From JACCTU01 sp963769665 (GTDB lineage: Bacteria > Actinomycetota > Thermoleophilia > Gaiellales > Gaiellaceae): 64,000 bases of DNA. Of the stretch, positions 8,485-15,326 are shown in pieces. Below the pieces are notes generated by a model, which worked only from the letters and a program-made list of their open reading frames with translations, was not told the DNA's origin and did no database searches. The position numbers and the translations under genes are program-made. Location: the NCBI GenBank assembly GCA_963769665.1, contig CAVYMQ010000003.1:310001-374000 (forward strand), read 5' to 3'. Position 1 is the first letter of the stretch. Each line of letters starts with the position of its first letter.

Positions 8485-8850
8485 CTAGGCCGACGGCGCC
8501 CCGCGCGGGTCGTCCGCGACCAGCGGCTCCGCCGCGTTGACCTTGTCGACGATCACGTACTCGTCAGCCCACTCGACGGCGCGCTCGAGCTCGATCGTCT
8601 CGTGGCCCGGACGGACGACGAAGCGGTCGTCCTGGGCCCGGACTCTCTCGTACACGACGAGGGGCACTCGCACGCGCTCGCCGCAGCCTCCCTCGACTCC
8701 GCACTCGCACATGAACTCGACGCCGCCGTCCGGCGACCACGCCTGTGCGGCTTCGCCCAGTTGCGCGATCCGCTCGTTCACCTCGCGGAAGAGCGCTTCG
8801 TTCCGGGCCTGCCGCTTGAACCGCTCCTCGAGCTCGCCCACGCCGTCCAT
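8485..8850 (-). CDS. Conserved hypothetical protein with Cys-rich centre
   Basis: A 121-aa soluble protein of unknown function. It has an N-terminal helix (ERFKRQARNEALFREVNERI), a central FMCECGVEGGCGERV segment with four Cys that could bind a metal, then VYERVRAQDDRFVVRPGHE and a C-terminal YVIVDKV strand. Proteins with this layout (CEC-x-C, EYExVR, RFxVxPGH) are, to my knowledge, common in actinobacteria and uncharacterised. It follows the start of the Vgb-like gene by 18 nt on the same strand and precedes the LysE-type transporter; no functional link is visible. Confidence 0.75.
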   Translation of the reverse strand: MDGVGELEERFKRQARNEALFREVNERIAQLGEAAQAWSPDGGVEFMCECGVEGGCGERVRVPLVVYERVRAQDDRFVVRPGHETIELERAVEWADEYVIVDKVNAAEPLVADDPRGAPSA

Positions 8851-8870
8851 CTAAGCGCATCCGGGGAGAG

Positions 8871-9476
8871 CTAGCGCGGCTCGGTCGCCAGGCGCAGGCC
8901 CAGCGAGACCAGAACGACGCCGACGACCGCTTCGAGCACCCGTCGGATCGCCGGACGGCGCAGGACGTCTCCCGCCCTGGCCACCGCAGCGGCGTACGCC
9001 GAGAGCCAGACGAACGTCATCGCGCAGAAGACGAGCCCGAGCGCGAGCAGCGCGCCGAACGACTCGCCGCCGAACTGCGGCAGCAGGCTCGTGAAGAACA
9101 CCGCCATCTTCGGGTTGCCGAGGTTGCTGAGCAGGCCCTGTCGAAACGCCCGCTGCGCCCCGGCGCTCGCCACCGCACGCTCCGGACGAGCACGCCTGCG
9201 CAGCGCGTCGCGAAGCGACTGGAGCCCCAACACGACGAGATAGGCCGCGCCTGCGAGCTTGATCGCCTGGAACACCGGCTCCGAAGCGGCGACGACAGCC
9301 GCGAGCCCGACGCTCGTCGCGAGCGTCCAGACCGCCTGCCCCGCGGACACGCCCGCCGCGGTCGCGACGCCGGCGCGCCGCGCGCCTGCAAGCGTGTTCC
9401 TGATCGTCAGCGCCGTGTCCTGCCCCGGCGTGACGATCACGACCGCAGCGACGGCGAGAAACGCCAGGACGTCCAT
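8871..9476 (-). CDS. LysE/RhtB-family amino-acid exporter
   Basis: A 201-aa membrane protein with about six hydrophobic segments. The family signature TPGQDTALTIRNTLAGARRAG is visible just after the first membrane segment, followed by GxxxGQAVWTLATSVG and the LSNLGNPKMAVFFTSLLPQF segment of LysE/RhtB exporters, which efflux amino acids such as lysine, homoserine or threonine by proton exchange. ATG at 9476 is taken because the first transmembrane helix starts there. Divergent from the rhodanese gene with a 24-bp gap; TAGACT sits 8 nt upstream of the start. Substrate unknown. Confidence 0.88.
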   Translation of the reverse strand: MDVLAFLAVAAVVIVTPGQDTALTIRNTLAGARRAGVATAAGVSAGQAVWTLATSVGLAAVVAASEPVFQAIKLAGAAYLVVLGLQSLRDALRRRARPERAVASAGAQRAFRQGLLSNLGNPKMAVFFTSLLPQFGGESFGALLALGLVFCAMTFVWLSAYAAAVARAGDVLRRPAIRRVLEAVVGVVLVSLGLRLATEPR

Positions 9477-9488
9477 CCGAGCCGAGTC

Positions 9489-9494
9489 TAGGGT
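9489..9494 (+). promoter_or_regulatory. Predicted -10 box for leaderless rhodanese gene
   Basis: TAGGGT ends exactly 6 nt before the GTG at 9501. The divergent gap is only 24 bp, so the opposite gene must use overlapping promoter elements. Confidence 0.45.
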
Positions 9495-9500
9495 TCCGGT

Positions 9501-9839
9501 GTGGCACTCCCGACGATCACCTGCGACGAGCTCCAACGCAAGCTCGAGAGCGGCGAGCGGCTCGTGATCGTCGACGCGCTCCCGCCGATGTCGTTCGCCC
9601 ATTCGCACCTGCCGGGCTCGATCAACATGCCGCCCGAGCGGGTCGACCCGAAGCGGATCCCCGACCAGGACGCCGAGATCGTCGTCTACTGCGCGAACCC
9701 CGAGTGCGAGAGCTCGTTCGACACCGCGAACCGCCTGCTCGCGTTGGGCTTCACGAACGTGCGCCACTATCCCGGCGGCAAGGACGAGTGGCGAAAGCTC
9801 GGCCTTCCGCTCGAACGCGCCGGGAAGCTGCTGGAGTAA
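9501..9839 (+). CDS. Single-domain rhodanese (sulfurtransferase)
   Basis: A 112-aa rhodanese domain. It contains VDALPPMSFAHSHLPGSINMP (the CH2A-type region) and the active-site loop VVYCANPECESS, where the first Cys (about residue 68) would carry the persulfide. The C-terminal FTNVRHYPGGKDEWRKLGLP is the usual last strand-helix. Such small cytoplasmic proteins transfer sulfane sulfur to thiols or cyanide. It is transcribed alone, divergent from the LysE-type exporter, and followed by the leader of the cold-shock gene. GTG start with no ribosome binding site but a well-placed -10 box. Confidence 0.92.
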   Translation: MALPTITCDELQRKLESGERLVIVDALPPMSFAHSHLPGSINMPPERVDPKRIPDQDAEIVVYCANPECESSFDTANRLLALGFTNVRHYPGGKDEWRKLGLPLERAGKLLE

Positions 9840-9892
9840 AGCGGTCTTGCCAAACGCCTGCTACCGTGTGACCAAGATCTAGAGCGAGTCGG

Positions 9893-9908
9893 TTGTGCGC
9901 TTGTGCGC
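9893..9908 (+). repeat. Tandem octamer in the cold-shock gene leader
   Basis: TTGTGCGC is repeated twice head to tail between the rhodanese stop and the csp ribosome binding site, inside the likely 5' untranslated region. Cold-shock genes often have structured leaders; a role here is only a possibility. Confidence 0.5.
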
Positions 9909-9935
9909 CTCTCTTACTTGTTCGTGAAGTGATGT

Positions 9936-9944
9936 AAGGAGGTG
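9936..9944 (+). promoter_or_regulatory. Strong ribosome binding site of csp
   Basis: AAGGAGGTG is almost the full anti-Shine-Dalgarno complement, 6 nt before ATG at 9951. It fixes the start and is unusual here, because most neighbours lack a recognisable site. Confidence 0.85.
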
Positions 9945-9950
9945 TTTCAT

Positions 9951-10160
9951 ATGGCAAGCGGAACCGTTAAGTGGTTCAACGACAGCAAGGGATACGGGTT
10001 CATCGCCCCTGAGGACGGTGGCAAGGATCTCTTCGTCCACCACTCAAGCATCAGCGGCGACGGGTTCAAGACCCTCGCCGAAGGCGCGAAGGTCGAGTAC
10101 GAGTCGCGCCAGGGCGACAAGGGCCCCGAGGCGACCAACGTCGTTCTCGCCTCCTCGTAA
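9951..10160 (+). CDS. csp: Cold-shock protein, CspA family
   Basis: A 69-aa cold-shock domain protein. RNP1 is KGYGFIAP and RNP2 is DLFVHHSSI; the N terminus MASGTVKWFNDSKG is canonical. It binds single-stranded RNA and DNA and prevents secondary structure, mostly in the cold or in rapid growth. The start is fixed by the strong ribosome binding site, 9 nt upstream of which a longer reading frame could begin but without support. It has a leader of up to about 110 nt with a tandem octamer, and is followed by a strong hairpin and then by infA. Confidence 0.97.
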   Translation: MASGTVKWFNDSKGYGFIAPEDGGKDLFVHHSSISGDGFKTLAEGAKVEYESRQGDKGPEATNVVLASS

Positions 10161-10177
10161 GAGGAGCTTGTAGTTAA

Positions 10178-10205
10178 GGCTGTGGCCGCTCCGGCGGCCA
10201 CAGCC
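10178..10205 (+). terminator. Perfect hairpin between csp and infA
   Basis: An 11-bp perfect stem (10178-10188 with 10195-10205) and a 6-nt loop lie 17 nt after the csp stop codon. There is no U tract, so it may be a partial terminator, an RNA-stability element for the csp message, or an attenuator for infA. Confidence 0.6.
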
Positions 10206-10227
10206 ATCCGAATACCGAAAGGCAGCC

Positions 10228-10449
10228 ATCGCAGAGAAGGAAGCGAAGGTCGAGATGGAGGGCGAGGTCATCGAAGCCCTCCGCAACCGGATGTACCGGA
10301 TCCAGCTCGACAACGGACATGAGACACTCGGCTACATGGCCGGGAAGATGAAGCGATACCGAATCCGGATCGGACTCGGCGATCGCGTGAAGATCGAGCT
10401 GTCGCCGTACGACCTCGAGCGCGGCCGGATCGTCTACAGGCTCTCGTGA
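10228..10449 (+). CDS. infA: Translation initiation factor IF-1, likely ATC start
   Basis: An S1/OB-fold protein matching IF-1 along its length: VEMEGEVIEALRNRMYRIQLDNGHE, GKMKRYRIRI and the C-terminal LSPYDLERGRIVYR. It binds the ribosomal A site during initiation. Starting at ATG 10255 gives only 64 aa and removes the charged N terminus; starting at ATC 10228 gives 73 aa, IAEKEAKVEMEGEV (Met when initiated), aligned to the usual MAKE-xxIEMEG start. GAAAGG at 10217-10222, 5 nt before ATC, fits a ribosome binding site, and no ATG, GTG or TTG exists upstream in frame before the hairpin. Sequence is divergent enough that it may be a second, cold-shock-linked IF-1. Confidence 0.85.
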   Translation: MAEKEAKVEMEGEVIEALRNRMYRIQLDNGHETLGYMAGKMKRYRIRIGLGDRVKIELSPYDLERGRIVYRLS

Positions 10450-10706
10450 GGATGCTCGACAAGACCCCTCGCGGGAAGATGCTCTGGTTCAACGAGGACA
10501 AGGGCCACGGCTACATCGAGACCGAGGAAGGCGAGCGCCTGTACGTCGAGGGCACCGGCTTCGTCGCCGACCCGCCCGAGGGGCCCGTTGCCGGGCTCGT
10601 CGTGGAGTTCCGAATCGTCGAAGGGCCAGGCGGACGCTTCGCCGAGTCCACCCGATTCGTCGAAGACATCTCGCCGCGGCGCGCCCGCCGACGCGGCTCG
10701 CGCTAG
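10446..10706 (+). CDS. Divergent cold-shock-domain protein
   Basis: An 86-aa protein whose GKMLWFNEDKGHGYIETEEGERLYVEGTGF matches the beta1-beta3 region of cold-shock domains. RNP1 is recognisable (KGHGYI) but RNP2 has lost its aromatic-His pair (RLYVEG instead of LFVHH), so nucleic-acid binding may be altered. The C terminus is basic (PRRARRRGSR). GTG at 10446 overlaps the infA stop by 4 nt (GTGA), implying translational coupling; ATG at 10452 is an alternative. Together with csp and infA it makes a three-gene OB-fold cluster. Confidence 0.75.
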   Translation: MRMLDKTPRGKMLWFNEDKGHGYIETEEGERLYVEGTGFVADPPEGPVAGLVVEFRIVEGPGGRFAESTRFVEDISPRRARRRGSR

Positions 10707-10725
10707 TTAGTTGCGCAAGTCGCGA

Positions 10726-10741
10726 ATCCGCTAGCGCGGAT
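10726..10741 (+). terminator. Small hairpin after the cold-shock cluster
   Basis: ATCCGC-TAGC-GCGGAT forms a 6-bp stem with a 4-nt loop, 20 nt after the stop codon. A second hairpin lies at 10767-10785. No U tract follows either. Confidence 0.4.
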
Positions 10742-10766
10742 CCACGACGCGCGAAGACCCCTAAAG

Positions 10767-10785
10767 GCGGCCGCTTCGCGGCCGC
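10767..10785 (+). terminator. GC-palindrome hairpin
   Basis: GCGGCCGC-TTC-GCGGCCGC gives an 8-bp stem closed by a 3-nt loop. It is the second candidate transcription stop between the cold-shock cluster and the next gene on the same strand. Confidence 0.45.
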
Positions 10786-10843
10786 TGCCGCAGCGACTTA
10801 AAACAGCGGGCGCCACCTGCTCCTCCCTGCTAAAAGTCCGGCC

Positions 10844-11704
10844 GTGAACGGGTTCCCCCTCCCCGGGTCGGGCGACGCCGTGGTCGCCGTGCCTGCGCCG
10901 GGCGAAGGCGTCGGCTACTGGGCGGGCTCGTCGAGTGCCGCGCTCGACGACGACGGCACGTTCGTCATCGCCTACCGCGTCCGCACCGGCGAGCAGGGAC
11001 GAGGCTCGACGGTGGTCGCGCGCTCCGAGGACGGCGAACGGTTCACGACCGTCGGACAGATCGACCAGTCACGTTTCGACGCGGACTCGATGGAGCGCCC
11101 CTCGCTCGTTCGCATCGGTGACGGACGCTGGCGAATCTACGTGTGTTCGGCCTCGCGAGCGCCGAGCAAGCACTGGTGGATCGACGTGCTCGAGGCCGAC
11201 GATCCCGCCGACTTCGCAGACGCCGAAGCACGCACCGTCTTCCCCGGCGACGAGCACACCGGCGTCAAGGACCCGCTCGTGCAACGCGTCGACGGCGGCT
11301 GGCGCGCGTGGATCTGCTGCCATCCGCTGGACGAGCCCGACGAGGAGGACCGCATGACGACGGCCTACGCCACGAGCGCGGACGGGCTCGAGTGGGAGTG
11401 GCACGGAACCGTGATGACGCCTCGACCCGGAACCTGGGACCAACGCGGCGCTCGCGTGACCACGGTTCTGCCCGACGGCCGCGTCGCCTACGACGGGCGC
11501 GCTTCCAGGGAGGAGAACTGGTTCGAGCGCATCGGCCTGGCGCAGCTCGAGCCGGACGGCCACATCGAGCAGACCTCCGACGACGCCGTCTACGACGCGC
11601 GCTACCTCGACGTCGTGCAGCTTCCGGGAGGCGGTTACCGCATCTACTACGAAGCGCGGCTGCCCGACGAGAGCCACGAGCTGCGCACTGAGCTCGTTCC
11701 CTAG
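10844..11704 (+). CDS. Predicted beta-propeller protein, glycosidase-like
   Basis: A 286-aa protein without signal peptide or membrane segments. The chain is a series of strand-rich units with Trp and Asp motifs such as RPSLVRIGDGRWRIYVCSAS and GVKDPLVQRVDGGWRAWICC, and YATSADGLEWEWHG, which resemble the blades of five-bladed propellers of GH43/GH32/GH130-type enzymes. I could not place it in a specific glycoside hydrolase family or identify a catalytic acid-base pair with confidence. GTG start; AAAAGT lies 6 nt upstream, compatible with a leaderless mRNA. It overlaps the convergent PAS-LuxR gene by 4 nt. Confidence 0.65.
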   Translation: MNGFPLPGSGDAVVAVPAPGEGVGYWAGSSSAALDDDGTFVIAYRVRTGEQGRGSTVVARSEDGERFTTVGQIDQSRFDADSMERPSLVRIGDGRWRIYVCSASRAPSKHWWIDVLEADDPADFADAEARTVFPGDEHTGVKDPLVQRVDGGWRAWICCHPLDEPDEEDRMTTAYATSADGLEWEWHGTVMTPRPGTWDQRGARVTTVLPDGRVAYDGRASREENWFERIGLAQLEPDGHIEQTSDDAVYDARYLDVVQLPGGGYRIYYEARLPDESHELRTELVP

Positions 11705-12267
11705 TCGAGCAGCCCGGCGGCTCGAGCCGCTGCGATCGCCTCGACCCGTGAGTGCGCGCCGAGCGCCGCGAGGACTGCGCGAATGTGATTGCGCACCGTC
11801 TCGCGGGCGATGTGCAGCTCCGTCGCGATCTGATCCGTCGTTGCACCTTTCGCCAGCAGTCGGAGCACGTCGCGCTGGCGCGGCGTGAGCTTGACCGGCC
11901 TGGGCTCCGCCGGGAGCGGTGGGCTTGCGACGAGCGCGAGCACGCCGACGATCTGGCCGTCCCGGACGAGCGGAACCGAGTTGACCTCGACCTGGACCGG
12001 GCCTTGAACCGAGTGCAGCTCGACGTCGTACTGCGTCGACGGAACAGTCCCTACGACCTTGCTCATGAACGCCTCCTGCGCGCGCCGGCGGTCTTCCGGC
12101 GCAACGAACTCGTTGAAGTGCGAGCCGCGAGCCTCGCCCACCAGACGACGATGCGCGTGGTTCTGCCAAAAGATCAGGCCGTCACGGTCGATCGCGTACG
12201 CGATGACGCCCACGTCCATCAACGCGCGCTCGACGTCGGCCTCCAGACCCCCGTGCGAAGGCTCCAC
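11701..12267 (-). CDS. PAS-LuxR transcriptional regulator (copy 1)
   Basis: A 188-aa regulator with a PAS domain (about residues 10-115, VIAYAIDRDGLIFWQN to QIVGVLALV) and a C-terminal LuxR-type HTH (KLTPRQRDVLRLLAKGATTDQIATELHIARETVRNHI). There is no receiver or autoinducer domain, so the PAS domain is the likely sensor. It is a clear paralogue of the gene at 13247-13825: both share GTVPST, IVGV and nearly identical HTH regions ending in EAIAxARAxGxLD. GTG at 12267; GAGACT lies 6 nt upstream. The potassium channel gene lies 12 nt upstream on the same strand. Confidence 0.88.
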   Translation of the reverse strand: MEPSHGGLEADVERALMDVGVIAYAIDRDGLIFWQNHAHRRLVGEARGSHFNEFVAPEDRRRAQEAFMSKVVGTVPSTQYDVELHSVQGPVQVEVNSVPLVRDGQIVGVLALVASPPLPAEPRPVKLTPRQRDVLRLLAKGATTDQIATELHIARETVRNHIRAVLAALGAHSRVEAIAAARAAGLLD

Positions 12268-12279
12268 ACGTCTAGTCTC

Positions 12280-12957
12280 TCACCTCCCCTCGTCCTGTCG
12301 TACCCAGAGCGTGACCAGGCGCGCGACAAGTGTTACGAGGAAGACCTGGCCGAACAGCGCTTCGAGCACGGTCAACGCCTGCGGCAGCCCGACCGCGGGC
12401 GACAGATCACCGAAGCCGAGCGTCGTCAGCGCGACGAAGCTGAAGTAGAGGAACTCGGATTGCGTATGCGGCCCTGCCTGCGCGAAGAACGGCTCGCTGC
12501 GGAACTCGTTGACGGCGAGATAGACGAACGCGAACAGCAGCCCGACGAGCACGTACGCGCAGAGCGCACCGAGCACCGTCTCCCGCGTGACCCGACGGTG
12601 CTTGAGGATCCGCCTCAAGGTGATGGGCAGCGTCGCGGTGACGAGCAGGCCGACGGGCAGCAGGTACGTCAGCCCGACGACCGAGGTCGAGTTGACGATC
12701 AGCACGAGCGGTGCGAGCGCGACGCACGCACCCACCTGGATCCAGTGCCGCCGGCTGAGCTTGTGGCCGGACTCCGGGTCGCTGATCGCGACGATCAGCG
12801 CGAGTGCGGCGAGCAGGGTGCTTCCCAGCGCGCCCCAACGCTGGTCCTGCACGAGCTCGAGCAGGAAGAAGTTCGCCAGCAGCAGGACCAGCAGGGTGGC
12901 GTTGCTGTCGAGGATGCGGACCGCGTCCCGCTTCCCAATGCTGCGGATCGCGGTCAC
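12280..12957 (-). CDS. Two-transmembrane-pore potassium channel family protein
   Basis: A 225-aa membrane protein with about four helices in the N-terminal two thirds and a C-terminal pore module: helix, pore loop with selectivity filter TTLGFGDLSP, helix. TLGFGD is a permitted variant of the TVGYGD potassium filter. No RCK or cyclic-nucleotide domain is present, so gating is unknown. The C terminus ends shortly after the last helix. It is encoded just upstream of one PAS-LuxR regulator and downstream of its paralogue. GATAAT ends 6 nt before the GTG start at 12957. Confidence 0.85.
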   Translation of the reverse strand: MTAIRSIGKRDAVRILDSNATLLVLLLANFFLLELVQDQRWGALGSTLLAALALIVAISDPESGHKLSRRHWIQVGACVALAPLVLIVNSTSVVGLTYLLPVGLLVTATLPITLRRILKHRRVTRETVLGALCAYVLVGLLFAFVYLAVNEFRSEPFFAQAGPHTQSEFLYFSFVALTTLGFGDLSPAVGLPQALTVLEALFGQVFLVTLVARLVTLWVRQDEGR

Positions 12958-12963
12958 GCCTCC

Positions 12964-12969
12964 ATTATC
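12964..12969 (-). promoter_or_regulatory. Predicted -10 box of the channel gene
   Basis: On the reverse strand GATAAT ends 6 nt before the GTG start. The remaining 277 nt up to 13246 contain two inverted repeats (12982-12990 with 13018-13026; 13234-13249) but no gene I can support. Confidence 0.45.
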
Positions 12970-13233
12970 TGCGGCGAGTCGGTACGGCGCCCCCGAGTGC
13001 CGTCACGAGACCCGACAGCGCCGTACGCGGCGTGATCCTCTGCTCCCGGCCGGCGGATGTCTGTAGCGCGTTTGGGTCAGATCCACCGCCGAGCACGTCG
13101 CGGGGGGCGACGTTGCTCGGCCGGCTTGGGGTAGTGGGCTCCTGAAGAGACCGCAGCTTGGGAGCCCGCGTCGGAGGCTAGGGAGGCCAGTCCCGACGCG
13201 ACAATCGTTTCCACCGAGCGACGCCGGTTTCCA

Positions 13234-13249
13234 TGACCCGTCTGGGTCA
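13234..13249. repeat. Inverted repeat TGACCC-N4-GGGTCA at the end of the second PAS-LuxR gene
   Basis: A perfect 6-bp inverted repeat with a 4-bp spacer overlaps the stop codon of the regulator gene. One more GGGTCA half-site occurs near 13073-13078 in the same intergenic region. It could be an operator for the downstream channel gene or a short hairpin. Confidence 0.45.
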
Positions 13250-13825
13250 ATCGTCGAGGATGCCCTCCGCCCGCGCGACGGCAATCGCCTCGATGCGCGA
13301 GTGAACGTCGAGCTTCCTCAGGGTCGAGCGCACGTGGTTCCGGACGGTCTCGCGGGCGATGTGGAGATCCTCGGCGATCTGGTCGGTCGACTCGCCCTCG
13401 GCAATGAGGCGGAGGACCTCAACCTCGCGAGGCGTGAGCTTCGAGTGCTTGGCCGCCCGCGCGCGAGTCTCCGCGGGTCGTGAGACGAGCCCGAAGACGC
13501 CGACGATTCGGTGCCCACTGTGGAGTGGAGCCGAGCTGATCTCGATTCGGGCCTCGCTCCCGTCCGGCCGGAGGACGTGCACGCTCGCATCGGTCGAGGG
13601 GACGGTGCCGATGATCTTCTTGGTGAACTCGTCCTTTGCCTTGGGCCGGTCGGTGGCGGCCACGACCTCGGTGAAGCGGCGGCCGCGGGCATCCCCCACG
13701 AGTTGCTCCGCCGCGGGGTTCAGCCAGATCAGGATCCCCTCGGGGTCGATCACATAGGCGGGCACGTTGACGCTCCCGAGGGCGCGCTCGACTCCTGCTC
13801 CGAGTCCTCTGGGGATCGGCCGCAC
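13247..13825 (-). CDS. PAS-LuxR transcriptional regulator (copy 2)
   Basis: A 192-aa regulator with the same PAS plus LuxR-HTH layout as the gene at 11701-12267. The PAS part runs from VNVPAYVIDPEGILIWLNPA to RIVGVFGLV; the HTH reads KLTPREVEVLRLIAEGESTDQIAEDLHIARETVRNHVRS. GTG at 13825 is preferred because it gives an N terminus of the same length as the paralogue; TTG at 13855 is also in frame and adds 10 residues. It is divergent from the sigma factor gene across about 200 bp. The signal sensed by PAS is unknown and no cofactor motif is evident. Confidence 0.87.
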   Translation of the reverse strand: MRPIPRGLGAGVERALGSVNVPAYVIDPEGILIWLNPAAEQLVGDARGRRFTEVVAATDRPKAKDEFTKKIIGTVPSTDASVHVLRPDGSEARIEISSAPLHSGHRIVGVFGLVSRPAETRARAAKHSKLTPREVEVLRLIAEGESTDQIAEDLHIARETVRNHVRSTLRKLDVHSRIEAIAVARAEGILDD

Positions 13826-14016
13826 CTCCCCGGATCCCTCGCCCCTTAACGCCAAGTCTGCCTCGATCCCACGAAATCTTTACGCCTGCCTGCGAGTCTG
13901 CGTCCAGAGCAAGGGAAGGTCAAGGAGCTGGGGCCGGGAATACCGCAGGAGCCCCCGGCGTTCCCTTTTGTACGGGGCAGTGCGCCGTTCAGCGCGCGCC
14001 CCCTCTCTACGAACGT

Positions 14017-14022
14017 AAGGAG
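14017..14022 (+). promoter_or_regulatory. Ribosome binding site of the sigma factor gene
   Basis: AAGGAG lies 10 nt upstream of the CTG at 14033 and far from any in-frame ATG, GTG or TTG, the nearest being GTG at 14156. It is the main nucleotide evidence for the CTG start. Confidence 0.6.
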
Positions 14023-14032
14023 TTGAACCGAA

Positions 14033-15076
14033 CTGAGCACCCTGCTTGAAGCACCGTTTCAGGCGCTCCTGGACGAAGCCGAGGAGCGCGGACAGATCGA
14101 CGAGGCCGCGATCGAGGCGTTCGCGGTCGAGCACGACCTCGATGAAGACGAGGTCGTGGCGCTGCGCGCTGAACTCGATTCGCGCGACGTCGAGATCCTG
14201 ACCCCGGCTCCTGCCGAGGAAGTCGTCTACGAGGCCGGGCCGACCACCGGCACGGCCGACGCGCTGACCCTGTTCATGAACCGGGCCGGCAAGTACCAGC
14301 TGCTCACGGCGGCCGACGAGGTCGCGCTCGCGAAGCGGATCGAGCGCGGCGACGCTGCTGCCAAGGAGCTGATGATCAACTCGAACCTCCGCCTCGTGGT
14401 CTCGATCGCGAAGCGCTACCAGGGCCACGGCCTGAGCCTGCTCGACCTGATTCAGGACGGCGTGATCGGGCTGAACCGCGCAGTCGAGAAGTTCGACTGG
14501 CGGCGCGGGTTCAAGTTCTCGACCTACGCGACCTGGTGGATCCGTCAGGCCTGTCAGCGCGCGGTCTCGAACCAGTCCACCGTGATCCGCGTCCCCGTGC
14601 ACGTGCACGAGCGTCGCGTGAAGATCTCGCGCGAGCGCGGAAAGCTCGAGGCCAAGCTCGGCCGCGATCCGACTCGCGAGGAGCTCGCGGAGGCGACGCA
14701 GCTGCCGCTGCAGCACGTCGAGGAGGCACTCGACGCAGCGCAGGCAAGCGTCTCGCTGAATCAGACGGTCGGCGGCGACAACGACGGCGAGCTCGGCGAT
14801 CTCTTCGCCGACCAGACGTCGGCCGACCCGTCCGACGAAGCCGCGGACTCGTACCGACGCCACCTCGTGCGCAAGGCGGTCGGAAGGCTGCCCGAGCGCG
14901 AGGCGCGCATCGTGTCACTCCGCTTCGGGCTGGACGGCGAGCCGCAGTCGCTCGAGGCGATCGGCAAGGAGGTCGGGCTGACGCGCGAGCGTGTGCGGCA
15001 GCTCGAGACCCAGGCCTTCGCACGTCTGCAGAACGAGCTCGCCGGCATCGCCGACGAACTCGCAGACGCGGCGTAA
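14033..15076 (+). CDS. rpoD: RNA polymerase sigma-70 factor, primary type (RpoD/SigA-like)
   Basis: The core matches group 1/2 sigma factors: region 1.2-2 with LLTAADEVALAKRIERGD, region 2.1-2.4 with SNLRLVVSIAKRYQGHGLSLLDLIQDGVIGL and FKFSTYATWWIRQA, region 3 starting IRVPVHVHE, and region 4.2 GLTRERVRQLETQAF. From GTG at 14156 the protein lacks any region 1.1. Reading from CTG at 14033 adds 41 residues (LLDEAEERGQIDEAAIEAF, LDEDEVVALRAELDSRDVEI) that look like a short sigma 1.1 domain, giving 347 aa. An AAGGAG lies upstream of that CTG. A closed frame (TGA at 14024-14026) prevents any longer version. Confidence 0.93.
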   Translation: MSTLLEAPFQALLDEAEERGQIDEAAIEAFAVEHDLDEDEVVALRAELDSRDVEILTPAPAEEVVYEAGPTTGTADALTLFMNRAGKYQLLTAADEVALAKRIERGDAAAKELMINSNLRLVVSIAKRYQGHGLSLLDLIQDGVIGLNRAVEKFDWRRGFKFSTYATWWIRQACQRAVSNQSTVIRVPVHVHERRVKISRERGKLEAKLGRDPTREELAEATQLPLQHVEEALDAAQASVSLNQTVGGDNDGELGDLFADQTSADPSDEAADSYRRHLVRKAVGRLPEREARIVSLRFGLDGEPQSLEAIGKEVGLTRERVRQLETQAFARLQNELAGIADELADAA

Positions 15077-15095
15077 AGAGCGCGCGTAATCGAAG

Positions 15096-15125
15096 GGCCC
15101 GGCAGCCGCGAGGCGCCGGGCCTTT
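15096..15125 (+). terminator. Intrinsic terminator of the sigma factor gene
   Basis: GGCCCGGC and GCCGGGCC form an 8-bp GC stem around an 11-nt loop, directly followed by TTT. It starts 20 nt after the stop codon. Confidence 0.75.
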
Positions 15126-15131
15126 CGGCTT

Positions 15132-15326
15132 TCAGGAGAGCGACGCGCGGCCCTCGGGCTGCGCGGCGGCGAGCGCCTGCTCGTGGAGCAGGGTGACGAC
15201 GGCGGAGTAGGACAGGCCCCAGGCCGCGAGGCGGTCCCTGCCGCGATCGGCGAAGGCCGAGTACGCGTTCCCGGACTCGCGGACGTCGACGAACCACCCG
15301 GACAGGTCGAGGGTTTGCAGCAGCAT
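15132..15326 (-). CDS. Small hypothetical protein
   Basis: A 64-aa reading frame from ATG at 15326 that converges on the sigma factor terminator. The translation (LDLSGWFVDVRESGNAYSAFADRGRDRLAAWGLSYSAVVTLLHEQALAAA) reads like a natural protein with an amphipathic C-terminal helix, without runs of Arg and Ala typical of spurious frames. I do not recognise it. The frame stays open upstream to 15407 with another ATG, so the start is uncertain. Confidence 0.45.
   Translation of the reverse strand: MLLQTLDLSGWFVDVRESGNAYSAFADRGRDRLAAWGLSYSAVVTLLHEQALAAAQPEGRASLS

Noticed and set aside
12982..13026. Attachment site or transposon end from the GTACGGCGC/GCGCCGTAC repeat
   Set aside because: A single 9-bp inverted repeat with a 27-bp spacer, no integrase and no direct target repeat; it is more likely a hairpin or chance in GC-rich DNA.
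11701..13825. Quorum-sensing LuxR pair
   Set aside because: The sensor part is a PAS domain, not an autoinducer-binding domain, and no luxI-type gene is present.
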